Part shown: in pieces, positions 23,293 to 35,661 of the stretch
How positions within the stretch are numbered: position 1 is the stretch's first letter
How the letters are laid out: each line of letters starts with the position of its first letter
Assembly (NCBI GenBank): GCA_025618425.1
Contig: CM046846.1
Span: 35,179,863-35,243,862 of the forward strand
Source of the DNA: Heliocidaris tuberculata
Lineage: Eukaryota > Echinodermata > Echinoidea > Camarodonta > Echinometridae
Length of the DNA stretch: 64,000 nucleotides
Direction of reading: 5' to 3'
The notes under the pieces: model-generated
What the model was told of the DNA's origin: nothing
Database searches by the model: none
The model's input: only the letters and a program-made list of their open reading frames with translations
Translations under genes and position numbers: made by a program

Positions 23293-26200
23293 CACTGACG
23301 TTTTATATAGGTATTGCTAAACTGATTCCTCTCATTTTGAAATTTTCACACGAATCACAGGTTAGTTGGACAATGACCCACTGAGTTTGACACTTCGTCC
23401 ATGAAGAACATAGACTCTACATGTTTTCTTCTCACACAAAACGATCGAAATTCAGTGTTGTTCGACAAGACGGCAGAACAAGTCCCCTACACCCCTTTGC
23501 TGTTATATTTTCCTTGAGAAATTGATAACCAAGTAATGTATTCTTTTAAATATTCAGTCAGGTGTTTCTGCAATGATTATGCATGTTTGGGGGTGTCATC
23601 CATGGAGAAAATTATGTTTATTTCCTGCCTACAAGAGGTAAACAACCCAAATTCAGCGTACCACCATAGGACTGTCAGTGATCATGGTGAGTACATGTAG
23701 ATTATTCATGTTTATTTTCAAATAAAGGTATTTGTTGAATATAAAGGCTTTGAATTGATTGGAATAATAGTTGAATATGCTGCACCTGAAACAATTTGAT
23801 GTTTAATGAAAGATATTAAGCATAATGTGGGGCTCGCTCTTGCCCTACCATAGGCTATATTTTGCCCTAATCTCCCCCAGAACTCTGGGGCTGACAATGG
23901 CTGCGGCGGCATACCTTCTCTTGCCCTTGTGCAAAACTTTTTCTTCATTATAAATTGAAAAACGTTTATTAATTTCTTTGAAATTTTCACAGGTTAGTCT
24001 GACAATGATCCCACTCATTTTGACACCTCGTCCATGAAGAACGTACATGTCTTTCTCGGGGTCTTTCTCTCACACAAGGAAAAAACGATCGAATGTCAGT
24101 GACGTTCGACAAGACGGCAGAACGGGGTGTCATCCATGGAGAAGATTACGTTTATTTCCTGCGTACAAGAGGTAAACAACCCAAATTCCGCGTTCCACCA
24201 TAGGACTGTCAGTGATCATGGTGAGTACATGTAGATTACTCATGTATATTTTCAAATAAAGGTATTTGTTAAATATAAAGGCTTTGAAATGATTAGAATA
24301 ATAGTTAACTATGCTGCACCTGAAACAATTTGATGTTTAATGAAAGATATTAAGCATAATGTAGGGCTCGCTCTTGCCCTACCATAGGCAATATCTTACC
24401 CTAATCTCCCCCAGAACTCTGGGGCTTACAATGGCTGCTGCGGCATACCTCTCTCTTGCCCTTGTGCAAAACTTTTTCTTCATTATAAATTGAAAAACGT
24501 TTATTAATTTCTTGGAAATTTTCACAGGTTAGTCTGACAATGATCCCACTCATTTTGACACCTCGTCCATGAAGAACGTACATGTCTTTCTCGGGGTCTT
24601 TCTCTCACACAAGGAAAAAACGATCGAAAGTCAGTGTCGTTCGACAAGACGGCAGAACGGGGTGTCATCCATGGAGAAGATTACGTTTATTTCCTGCGTA
24701 CAAGAGGTAAACAACCCAAATTCCGCGTTCCACCATAGGACTGTCAGTGATCATGGTGAGTACATGTAGATTATTCATGTTTATTTTCAAATAAAGGTAT
24801 TTGTTAAATATAAAGGCTTTGAAATGATTAGAATAATAGTTAACTATGCTGCACCTGAAACAATTTGATGTTTAATGAAAGATATTAAGCATAATGTAGG
24901 GCTCGCTCTTGCCCTACCATAGGCAATATCTTGCCCTAATCTCCCCCAGAACTCTGGGGCTTACAATGGCTGCTGCGGCATACCTCTCTCTTGCCCTTGT
25001 GCAAAACTTTTTCTTCATTATAAATTGAAAAACGTTTATTAATTTCTTGGAAATTTTCACAGGTTAGTCGGACAATGATCCCACTCATTTTGACACTTCG
25101 TCCATAAAGAACGTACATGTTTTCCTCTCACACAAGGAAAAGACGATCGAAATTCAGTGTCGTTCGACAAGACGGCAGAAGAAGTCCCCTACCCCTTTGT
25201 TTGCTGTTATATTTTCCTTGAGAAATTAATAACCATTTAATGTATTTTAAAAAATATTCAGTCAGGTGTTTCTGCAATGATTACGCATGTTTGGGGGTGT
25301 ACGTCATCCATGGAGAAAATTACGTTTATTTCCTGCGCACAAGATGTAAACAACCCAAATTCAGCGTTCCACCATAGGATTTTCAGTGATCATGGTGAGT
25401 ACATGTAGATTATTCATGTTTATTTTCAAATAAAGGTATTTGTTAAATATAAAGGCTTTGAAATGATTAGAATAATAGTTAACTATGCTGCACCTGAAAC
25501 AATTTGATGTTTAATGAAAGATATTAAGCATAATGTAGGGCTCTCTCTTGCCTTATCATAGGCTTTATCTTGCCCTAATCTCCCCCAGAACTCTGGGGCT
25601 GACAATGGCTGCTGCGGCATACCTCTCTCTAGCCCTTGTGCAAAACTTTTTCTTCATTATAAATTGAAAAACGTTTATTAATTTCTTAGAAATTTTCACA
25701 GGTTAGTCGGACAATGATCTCACTCATTTTGACACTTCGTCCGTGAAGAAAGTACATGTTTTCCTCTCACACAAGGAAAAAACGATCAAAATTCAGTGTT
25801 GTTCGACAAGACGGCAGAACAAGTCCCCTACCCCTTTGTTTGCTGTTATATTTTCCTTGAGAAATTACCAACTAATTAATGTATTCCATTTAATATTCAG
25901 TCAGGTGTTTTTGCAATGATTACGCATGTTAGGGGGTGTCATCCATGGAGAAAATTATGTTTATTTCCTGCGTAGAAGAGGTAAACAACCCAAATTCAGC
26001 GTTCCACCATAGGACTGTCAGTGATCATGGTGAGTACATGTAGATTACTCATGTATATTTTCAAATAAAGGTATTTGTTAAATATAAAGGCTTTGAAATG
26101 ATTAGAATAATAGTTAAATATGCTGCCCCTAAAACAATTTGATGTTTAATGAAAGAAATTAAGCATAATGTAGGGCACTCTCTTGCCCTACCATAGGCTT

Positions 26201-26860
26201 TATCTTGCCCTAATCTCCCCCAGAACTCTGGGGCAGACAATGGATGCTGCGGCATACCTCTCTCTTGCCCTTGTGCAAAACTTTTTCTTCATTAACAATT
26301 GAAATACTTTTATTAATTTTTTTGAAATTTTCACAGGTTAGTCGGGCAATGATCCCACTCATTTTGAAACTTCATCCATGAAGAACGTACATGTTTTCCT
26401 CTCACACAAGGAAAAAACGATCGAAATTCAGTGTCGTTTGACAAGACGGCAGAACAAGTCCCCTACCCCTTTGTTTGCTGTTATATTTTCCTTGAGAAAT
26501 TAACAACTAATTAATGCATTCCATTTAATATTCAGTCAGGTGTTTCTGCAATGATTACGCATGTTTGGGGGGGGGGGGCATCCATGGAGAAAATTACGTT
26601 TATTTCCTGCGTACAAGAGGTAAACAACCCAAATTCAGCGTTCCACCATAGGACTGTCAGTGATCATGGTGAGTACTTGTAGATTATTTATGTTTATTTT
26701 CAAATAAATTTATTTGTTAAATATAAAGGCTTTGAAATGATTAGAATAATAGTTAAATATGCTGCACCTGAAACAATCTGATGTTTAATGAAAGAATTTA
26801 AGCATAATGTAGGGCTCTCTCTTGCCCTACCATAGGCTATATCTTGCCCTAATCTCCCCA
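23293..26860. repeat. 640-bp satellite block, copy 2, middle
   Basis: Markers near 23876, 24412, 24945, 25582 and 26218. The two units from about 24003 to 25075 are only 535 bp long: they lack the spacer between the two cores, share a CTTTCTCGGGGTCTTTCTC duplication, and are nearly identical to each other. The block ends at 26857 with a deletion that joins ATCTCCCC to the start of the next super-unit. Confidence 0.88.
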
Positions 26861-27241
26861 GCTCATTTTGACACCTGAAGAATGTAATAAATTTATTTCT
26901 TCTTCTTTTTTTCTTCTTCTAGAAAATTGCTGCTTCAGAGTACTGAAGATATATCGCACTGGAAGTATGAGAGGAAAAACGACGGAAACTCAGAGTCCTA
27001 CGACAAGAAAGCACCATGCCCCCCAATTTTCTGTGCTGTGATTATTTTCTATAAAAATGAACAACCGTTTCATACATTTTATTGAATGTTTTAATAGGAA
27101 CTCCTTCAATGATTACGCTTATTTTGACATGTCATCCAATAAGGATGTATGCGTATTCCATCTTCCCATCTATCTTTCCATTCATCTTTCAACCGATTCT
27201 ATCTTTTTATTTGTTATTCTTTCCTTCTTTCTTTCTGGTCG

Positions 27242-27330
27242 CATTTTGTGCTTTGTTGGATGGGTTCGAATCCCATGAAGTTCCAAATATCACTTCAGAA
27301 CTTTCATTGGTGGCAACAGCATGAAATGAG
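27242..27330 (+). repeat. 89-bp T-arm cassette
   Basis: Cassette with B-box match at 27263-27273 in the third super-unit. Confidence 0.8.
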
Positions 27331-29566
27331 ATCTAAAGCTTTATATTCCTAACTAATTACATCATCCACATGCATATCCTTTTGAAATAAGAAAATCTTG
27401 ATTATGTAATAATGTAGAATGTATACCTATAGGGGAGACTGCCATGCAGTTGAGTCTGAAATAAAGTCTTGAATTTAATTCATGTGCAGGTATCATACAA
27501 GTTACTCATTGCAGCATTGTTGCACGTTATCCACAAAGAACGTACTCATATTTCTTGCGTAAGAGAGCAAAGCAACGGAAATTCACAGTCCTACGACATG
27601 ACAGCAGCATGCCCCCCAATTTCCTGTGCTGTAATTATTTTTTATAAAAATGCACAACCGTGTAATACATTTCATTGAATATTTTAACAGGAATTCCTGC
27701 AATGATTACGCTCATTTTGGCATGTCATCCACTAAGATCGTATGCGTATTCCATCTTTCCATCTATCTTTCCATGAATCAACCGATTTTATCTTTTTATT
27801 TGTTATTCTTTCCTTCTATCTCTCTGTCATCCCATCTTTCTGGTCGCATTTGTGCTTGTTGGATGGGTTATCATTCATGCCTGTCTGAAGCCCTTACCTC
27901 CCCCAGAACTCTGGGGCAGAACGAGGGCTGCAGCAGCATACCCCTCTTCCCCTGCTGTAAATTATTTTTAATTATGAATTAAAAAAATGCTTGATAGATT
28001 TCTTTGAAATTTTCAACATGTTAGACGTACAATGATCCTGCTCATTTTGACATCTCGTCCATGGAGAACGTATGTAATTCTCTCGTATAAGAGGAAAACG
28101 ACCAAAATTCAGCGTCGTACGACAAGACAGAAATTTAGGAGTTTTAAGATAAATTCCCCCTTGTTTATTTTTGAATTGAGGCATGCATGAAGTTCATAGC
28201 TGTATTCTTATAACTTAGGGAAATGTGCCTATTCTTAATTTAGTTAAGTGAATGTATCAGAGTTACATGTAGAATTACTCTGGGTACTATTCTATAAAAA
28301 ACAAACTTTTTATGTAGTATATGTTTGAATGATGAGCTTCTTCCACCATGTTCAAATGATTATGATTCGGTATCGAAAAATGAATTAAAGCTTGAATCTG
28401 AATATCTGTGCACACGCTTATGCCCAAAGACATATAAATTGCTAACAATGTACATAGAACAGTGCACCAAAACCACATAACTGAATTTTACATTAGTTTG
28501 GGATGGACAGTGCACTGTACATATAGGCAGCATAGAATATTGTACATATTGACCATACTGTGAGTGCCACACAGTATGCAGTAATGTTTACTTTATCGAC
28601 GCGCTTCACTCTACTCTCTAGATCTATCTGGATTTACTCAGGATTTACTCGTGATCATTGAACATTTTATGTGTTTTCATAAGGTCGGAAGATGTTTGTA
28701 ATCACGGCTTATGAGGCCTAAAGTTAGGACTAAAGTTAGATCTAGATATAGACTATGCCTGCAGTGCAGTGCAGTGCTGCACTGCTGTGCCAACGTAGCC
28801 TACTTGTCACTGTCAAAGACTATGATGAATACTGACAGTGTCATAACTTTTCATCTAGCCCCCCTTATTGTTTTAATTTCTCTTTCATATTAACATGGCA
28901 GTGCCAGGGCACTTGTTTCCCAGAACTCCTGGCCTGACAATCTGCTGCTTTCTGGTGAGGGTAGCTGTGCAAGGTATGGTATTGGTATTGATAACTTTGA
29001 ATGTCCCTTTTTTTTCCTTTATCGTTTTATTTTTAAAACTATGCATGTAAAACTATTTACGATATTCAAACAGCTAGCATTCCTGACCTAGAGTATGCAA
29101 GGGAAAATTCAAAATAAGCCTCTGAATTCCTGCATTATTGTGCATACTTAGAGTAGTCTACTTGTTCTGTCTTGAACACAAAACTATAGACTCTAACTTT
29201 AAGTTCATAGATTTGTACATTCCCTGTGAACCCCTAATATTCCTACGCTCATTTCAGCTATGTCATCCATGAAGAACGTACGCATATTTCTTGCGTACGA
29301 GAGGAAAATGATGGAAATGCAGGGTCCAGCGACAAGACAGCAGCATACCCCCATTTCATGTGCTGTAATTATTTTCTGTGAGAAATTAACCGTTTCATAC
29401 AGTTTATTGCATGTTTTGACAGGAATTCCTACAATGATTACGCTGATTTTGACGTGTCATCCACTAAGGACGTATGCGTATTTCATCTTTCCATCTAGCT
29501 TTTCACTCATCTTTCAACCGATTCTATCTTTTTATATGTTATTCTTTCCTTCTTTCTTTCTGGTCG

Positions 29567-29655
29567 CATTTTGTGCTATGTTGGATGCGTTCGAATCCCA
29601 TGAAGTTTCAAATATCAATTCAGAACTTTCATTGGTGGCAACAGCATGAAATGAG
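29567..29655 (+). repeat. 89-bp T-arm cassette, B-box mutated
   Basis: Cassette in which the hairpin stem reads ATGCG, breaking one pair and the first B-box base. Length is still 89 bp. Confidence 0.78.
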
Positions 29656-30053
29656 ATCTAAAGCTTTATATTCCTAAACTAATGACATCATCCACATGCA
29701 TATCCTTTTGAAATAAGAAAATTTTGATTATGTAATAATGTATGGCGTATACCTATAGGGGGAGACTGCCATGCAGTTGAGTCTGAAATAATGTCTTGAA
29801 ATTAATTCATGTGCAGGTATCATACAAGTTACTCATTGCAGCATTGTTGCACGTTATCCATGAAGAACGTACACATATTTCTTGCGTACGAGGGGAAAAT
29901 GATGGAAATTCACAGTCCTACGACAAGATAGCACCATGAAACCCAATTTCCTGTGCTGTAATTATTTTCTATGAGAAATTAACAACCGTTTAATACAGGA
30001 ATTTCTACAATGATTACGCTCACTTTGGCATGTCATCCACTAAGAATGTATCT

Positions 30054-30142
30054 CATTTTGTGCTATATTGGATGGGTTCGGATCCCATGAAGTTCTATAT
30101 ATCAATTTAGAACTTTCATTGGTGGCAACACCATGAAATGAG
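30054..30142 (+). repeat. 89-bp T-arm cassette in a different left context
   Basis: Cassette placed directly after a core module (left neighbour AAGAATGTATCT) without the usual pyrimidine tract. Loop reads TTCGGAT. The left edge here reads TCTCATTTTG, closer to the class-2 copies. Confidence 0.78.
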
Positions 30143-30633
30143 GTCAGCTTTATATTTCTTACTAAATGACATCATCCACATATCCTTTTGAAATAATAAA
30201 AATAAGAAAATCTTGATTATGTATGGCGTACCAACATGTACGGGAGAAACTGCCATGCAGTTGAGTCTGAAATAAAGTCTTGAATTCAATTCATGTGCAG
30301 GTATACTAAAAGATACTCATTGCAGCATTGTTGCATGTCATCCACGAAGAACGTACCGGTATGCATATTTCTTGCGTAAGAGAGGAAAACGACAGAAATT
30401 CAGAGTCTTACGACAAGACAGCAGCATTCCCCCATTTCCTGTGCTGTAATTATTTTCTATGAGAAATTAACAACCATGTAATGCATTTCATTGAATGTTT
30501 TAACAGGAATTCCTGCAATGATTACGCTCATTTTTGGCATGTCATCCACTAAGAACGTATATGCGTATTCCATTTCCATTCATCTTTCAACCGATTTTTT
30601 ATTCGTTATTCTTTCCTTCTATCTTTCTGGTCG

Positions 30634-30663
30634 CATTTTGTGCTATGTTGGATGGGTTCGAAT
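30634..30663 (+). repeat. Truncated T-arm cassette, second copy
   Basis: Same 30-bp truncation and same breakpoint as 22731-22760, so the two share one ancestral event. Confidence 0.8.
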
Positions 30664-31080
30664 TGGCTTGCAACGTGCACTCACGTAATCAAGTCACGGT
30701 GCAATTTCATGTTTCGAGTACTTTCGTAGGAAAACATCATTTACGAAGTGTTGGGTCTACACTTCGCTATTTTATCTGCCAGTAAACCACAAATAATTAT
30801 GTCTCTACGTGAGGTTACGTGAGGTTTTATCAACTTTACCCAACAGTTTATCACGATTTCTTAAATTGCAAGTGCTTTTATTGAGACTAGTAATGACGTC
30901 ATTCAGTTTTTTGACAACAATTGTCTTGCGAAGATTTCGTTGCAACAAAAATCGAGAACCTTTCCGAGCCCTGGTTGGAATGAAATCGTGAGTAATTTAA
31001 CGATTCCAAGAGATTTGCAATTGCAAACTTTATTTTTGTCATATTTTTATGTATTATATTGTGCAGAAAAGGAAAGAAAA
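30664..31080. other. Inserted 417-bp segment, copy 2
   Basis: Counterpart of 22761-23172 with an intact TGACAACAATTGTC palindrome near 30912 that is shortened in the other copy. Confidence 0.6.
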
Positions 31081-31244
31081 AACCCCGAGAAAAGACCTTC
31101 ATGTACCCGAATTTAGACACATTACCCCAAAAAGGACCTTTATGTACCCCAAAATGGAAATGTAACCCAAAATGGACATGTAACCCAAAATGGCCAGGTA
31201 CATAAATATCCTTTTTGGGGTACAGTCTTTTTTGGGGTACAAAG
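31081..31244 (-). repeat. Inverted GTAC minisatellite fragment, longer copy
   Basis: Reverse complement of about 832-980, through CAGTCTTTTTTGGGGTAC, so it preserves more of the source array than 23173-23292. It then switches to satellite at AAAAACGTTTATTAATTTC. Confidence 0.85.
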
Positions 31245-33350
31245 AAAAACGTTTATTAATTTCTTTGTAATTTTCACTGGTAAGTCGGACAATGATCCCA
31301 CTCATTTTGACACTTCGTCCATGAAGAACGTACATGTTTTCCTCTCACACAAGGAAAAAACGATCAAAAGTCAGTGTCGTTCGACAAGACGGCAGAACAA
31401 GTCCCCTAGCTACCCCTTTGCTGTTATATTTTCCTTGAGAAATTAACAACTAATTAATGTATTCTATTTAACATTCAGTCAGGTGTTTCTGCAGTGATTA
31501 TACATGTTTGGGGGTGTCATCCATGGAGAAAATTACGTTAATTTCCTGCGTACAAGAGGTAAACATCCCAAATTCAGCGTTCCACCATAGGACTGTCAGT
31601 GCATGGTGAGTACATGTAGATCATGTCAATAAGTTTCGCGCAATTTGTTGCATCTGCGCGTAGCCTGAATGTCATCAGAATGACACGTGCGCGCCACTGA
31701 TCTCTGTAGAGATCAGTGGTGCGCGCGCACAGAATCAGTCTAAAAACACAAAATATTTCATAACTAATTCATAAAAAGGCCAGAATTCTACAAAACCAGT
31801 AGAAGTCAAAATAAGAAAGGTCAAACCTAGAACTCTTACTCTTTTAAGAAACCTTTTAACTGGTTAATTCCCACCATTAACAGCACTGCTAACCAATTAA
31901 CAAAATTACCTTGTCACTGCGAGTCGATTACTTTCCCCATAGAAACACGTGTAATTTGGGTGTTCTACGTTTTTGTTAGGCAACATGAAAAGGCTGTTTT
32001 CAAACAAAATTGGCCAGAATTCTACATATGAGATGATTACATTTTTATGCTCAGCAGCTTCTTTGTTTCTTCAATATTCATATTCCTTTTTAACTGAATT
32101 AAATTGTTAAAAAGTGAAAAAGATATAAGTATTTCTAAAAGTTGAAATTTACGTTTTTCATGATTAATGTACAGGGTTCTATGGAGGGAATCGCAGAGGG
32201 AAAGTGATACGCGCGCGTGCATGGTTGAGAATGCAACACACTTTTTGGTATGATTCATGTTTATTTTCAAATAAAGGTATTGTTAAATATAAAGGCTCTG
32301 AAATGATTAGAATAATAGTTAAATATGCTGCACCTAAAAACAATTTGATGTTTAATAAAAGAAATTAAGCATAATGTAGGGCTCTCTCTTGCCCTACCAT
32401 AGGCTTTATCTTGCCCTAATCTCCCCCAGAACTCTGGGGCTTACAATGGCTGCTGCGGCATACCTCTCTCTTGCCCTTGTGCAAAACTTTTTCTTCATTA
32501 TCAATTGAAAAACGTATAATAATTTCTTTGAAATTTTCACAGGTTAGTCGGACAATGATCCCACTCATTTTGACACTTCGTCCATAAAGAACGTACATGT
32601 TTTCCTCTCACACAAGGAAAAGACGATCGAAATTCAGTGTCGTTTGACAAGACGGCAGAAGAAGTCCCCTACCCCTTTGTTTGCTGTTATATTTTCCTTG
32701 AAAAATTAATAACCAATTAATGTATTCTTTCTAATATTCAGTCAGGTGTTCTGCAGTGATTATGCATGTTTGGGGGGTGTCATCCATGGAGAAAATACGT
32801 TAATTTCCTGCGTACAAGAGGTAAACATACCAAATTCAGCGTTCCACCATAGGACTGTCAGTGCATGGTGAGTACATGTAGATTATTCATGTTTATTTTC
32901 AAATAAAGGTATTGTTAAATATAAAGGCTCTGAAATGATTAGAATAATAGTTAAATATGCTGCACCTAAAAACAATTTGATGTTTAATGAAAGAAATTAA
33001 GTATAATGTAGGGCTCTCTTTTGCCCTACCATAGGCTTTATCTTGCCCTAATCTCCCCCAGAACTCTGGGGCTGACAATGGCTGCTGTGGCATACCTCTC
33101 TCTAGCTTGCCCTTGTGCAAAACTTTTTCTTCATTATAAATTGAAAAACATTTATTAATTTCTTGGAAATTTTCACAGGTTAGTTGGACAATGATCCCAC
33201 TCATTTTGACACTTCGTCCATAAAGAACGTACATGTTTTCCTCTCACACAAGGAAAAAACGATCGAAATTCAGTGTTGTTCGTCAATACATCAGAACAAG
33301 TCCCCTACCATAGGACTGTCAGTGATCATGATGAGTACATGTAGATTATT
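31245..33350. repeat. 640-bp satellite block, copy 2, right
   Basis: Units with markers near 32427 and 33058 and cores near 31290, 31495, 32555, 32757 and 33190. Interrupted by a non-satellite insertion at about 31620-32250. Confidence 0.85.
31620..32250. mobile_element. Insertion of about 630 bp in the satellite
   Basis: Normal satellite reads GTACATGTAGATTATTCATG; here unrelated sequence starts after GTACATGTAGAT and the satellite resumes at TTCATGTTTATTTTC. It holds a strong hairpin (CCACTGATCTC / GAGATCAGTGG with GCGCG-rich flanks, 31687-31731), a 15-bp direct repeat GGCCAGAATTCTACA at 31778 and 32012, and GCGCGCG patches near both ends. No transposase and no clear terminal repeats, so the mobile identity is an inference. 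Confidence 0.5.
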
Positions 33351-34286
33351 CATGACATAATCATATTTTCTGTACCGTAATTTTTTTTTTGTTGAGAAAT
33401 TAACAACCCTTTTATGTATTTCATTGAATATTTAAGCAGGTGTTCATACAATGGTTACGCTCATTTTGGCACGTCATCCATAAAGAACCTCAGTGCATTT
33501 CTTGTGTATGAGAGGAAATCGACCCGAAATTCAGCAGCCCACGACAAGACAGGTAATAATTATCGTACATGTCGATGCGCCATGTTTATTTTGAATTTAA
33601 GCTTTATATAGACTTATAGAAGGCTTTAGAATATTAGAATAGTAGGTAAATATCTTGTACTTGAAAGGATTTGATGTTAAGTGGAAGAAATTAATCAATA
33701 TCAGGGCTATCTCTAGCCCTCATCTGCCCCAGAACTCTGCAGGTGAATGCTGGCTGCACTCCCATCTCAGTCTAGAGTGTAATGCAGAATTTTATTTTTT
33801 CTGTGAGAAATTAAGAACCATTTAATGTATTTCAAAGAATTTTAAATCATGTATTCCAGCCATGATTAGGTTCATTTCCATCATTTCCACTATCCATGAA
33901 GAATGTTACATATATTAATTGTGTAAGAGAGGAAAATGCCAGAAAATTGCGAGTCCTATGACAGGTCATGTCTATTCCCATTTTCTGTGCTGTAACTTGA
34001 GATCTAGATATTTTGCAAAGAGAAATTAATAACCATTTCATGTACTTTATTCAATCTTTCAACAGGTATTCCTACAATGATTACGCTCATTTTTGGATGT
34101 CATCCATGTAGAACGTATGCACATTTCTTGCGTACGACAGGAAACCAACCGAAATTCACAGTCCTATAAGACGGTAATTGATGGGATTAGATACTGTATG
34201 ATTTCCTGAGTGTAATGTGTATTTTAAAATTAAATTTCGTACAGAGTAATTAGCCTTTTGATTTCTTAGAATAGTAGTTAAATGTC
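33351..34286. repeat. Diverged terminal satellite modules, copy 2
   Basis: Counterpart of 9641-10560. The core at 33430-33556 is intact and reads open from AGCAGG to GACAGGTAATAATT, whereas copy 1 has a small deletion in the same core. Confidence 0.75.
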
Positions 34287-34830
34287 TTGTTCCTGAGAAG
34301 ATTTGATGTTTATGTCATTCTGTCATTTGAATATCCTTCCATTCTGCTGTCATTTATTTCATCCCTCTTTATATCCTTTATTCGATCATCTCAACCATCT
34401 CCATTTCCATCCACTCTTCTGTCAATCCATCTTTCTTTGATGTATTTTTCATTCTTCTGTCATTGTTATGCCATTCTATCCTTCCTTCTCTTATTGTTCT
34501 ATTCGTCTATGATTGTATTCATCTTTTGTCCTTCTATTCTTTTTTCATTCATTCCATCTATCTCTGTCACCTTTTGTTATTTTATTCCACTCTTTCATTT
34601 TGTGCTCTGTTGGATGGGTTCGAATCCCATGAAGTTCCAAATATCAATTCAGAACTTTCAATGGTGGCAACAGCATGAAATGAGGTCTAAAACTTTATAT
34701 TCCATAACAATTTCTCTTCATTCTTCTATCATTTCATCCACCCATCTCTATATCCGTCCACTCTTCTGTCAATCTATCCTTTCTTCTCTGTATCCTTTAA
34801 TTTTTCAATTTTTTAATATCCTTCCATGCT
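34287..34830. repeat. Pyrimidine-rich low-complexity block, copy 2
   Basis: Copy of 10561-11100. A one-base change in a T run joins frames that are separate in copy 1, giving a 191-codon frame here. That frame behaviour argues against coding. The embedded cassette is at 34596-34684. Confidence 0.8.
34596..34684 (+). repeat. 89-bp T-arm cassette
   Basis: Counterpart of 10871-10959, B-box match at 34617-34627. Confidence 0.8.
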
Positions 34831-35486
34831 TTTATCACATTTTGTATTGGAATTATACATGAAATCACGTTTCTGAGCAATTTTCGGTCTGACATGCAAG
34901 TACAAAATTATGCGTTACTTTGTAACCGCATACCCGGGGGTCGCGAATTTGGTCTCAAAAGATGCGCGAGATGTGAAGGAAAAAAGTCCTGAAATTTCAG
35001 TGCGTGATTATTTAGCATAAAAAATTTGTCGCGAAAAATGTTGGGGGGGGGGGCTAAATAAGGCCCCCCCCCCAGGCTACATAGGGTTAAGTGAAAATTA
35101 AATAGGCTCATTGTTTGTGTGCATGCGGTGTGTCGACTCTAGTCGGCAGTAACGTTTCAGCACTGGTGATGGTGGTCGACCGTAGATGGCAAAGAGTTAA
35201 TCTCATTTGATTTTCTTAATTTTAAGTTTGATTTTTATCATGAATGATTTATGAAAAAGCCTTCTAGGAATGTCAAAGGAAATAAATGAATGAGAGAACT
35301 TGTTTATTATTTGTTTATTTCATGGATTTATTAAAAGATAAAGTATGTATAAAAGGAAGAGAATGACGAAATTTTGTTATCATGTGCTTAATTTGTGTGT
35401 TTATTGTACGTAAATGTAGCACTTCCCATCACATTTAGTATAGTAAAGTTATAATTTGTGTGTTTATTGTACGTAAATGTAGCACT
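34831..35486. other. Class-1 spacer, copy 2
   Basis: Counterpart of 11101-11763. The AATTTGTGTGTTTATTGTAC duplication is present, but the left inverted arm is mutated (TATAGTAAAGTTATAATT) and the right arm is deleted. No gene seen. Confidence 0.6.
35043..35073. other. G-run/C-run hairpin, copy 2
   Basis: Copy of 11320-11349 with altered homopolymer lengths but both arms kept. Confidence 0.7.
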
Positions 35487-35661
35487 TTTACTGACAATTT
35501 TTGCAAAATCCAACAAAAGTGTGCTCCAAATCCTTCAATTTCACTTAAAAGAATGCAAAAGTGCCCTCGCTTTTGAGCTTCTTTGAAAATTTTTATGCGT
35601 CCCCCCCTCCCCCCCCCCCCCCCCCCCCTCCCCCAGGAAAAAAAATCTCTGTACGGCCATG
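35487..35661. mobile_element. Foldback element, left end deleted
   Basis: Counterpart of 12047-12299 that keeps the interior, the C-rich tract and the right end (GTACGGCCATG) but lacks the left end. A deletion of about 370 bp joins GTAGCACTT directly to element interior, removing the left terminus and the upstream inverted-repeat arm. Confidence 0.65.

Larger units (their letters stand above)
26861..30663. repeat. Satellite super-unit, copy 3
   Basis: About 7.5 kb downstream of copy 2 with the same order. It is the longest copy, with an extra cassette at 30054-30142 and associated core. Cassettes at 27242, 29567, 30054 and truncated at 30634. Confidence 0.85.

Noticed and set aside
3064..33234. 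Recurrent minus-strand frames of 60-111 codons in the satellite (MYVLHGRSVKMSGII type)
   Set aside because: They are repeated because the satellite is repeated; lengths vary between units through indels and stops, and they lie opposite the better supported exon-like reading.
1861..34286. CRISPR-like array reading of the regular repeats
   Set aside because: Spacing is hundreds of bases, spacers are themselves repeated, and the setting is an animal genome.
34287..34862. 191-codon plus frame
   Set aside because: Pyrimidine-rich low complexity; split into two frames in copy 1 (10561-11083) by a single T.
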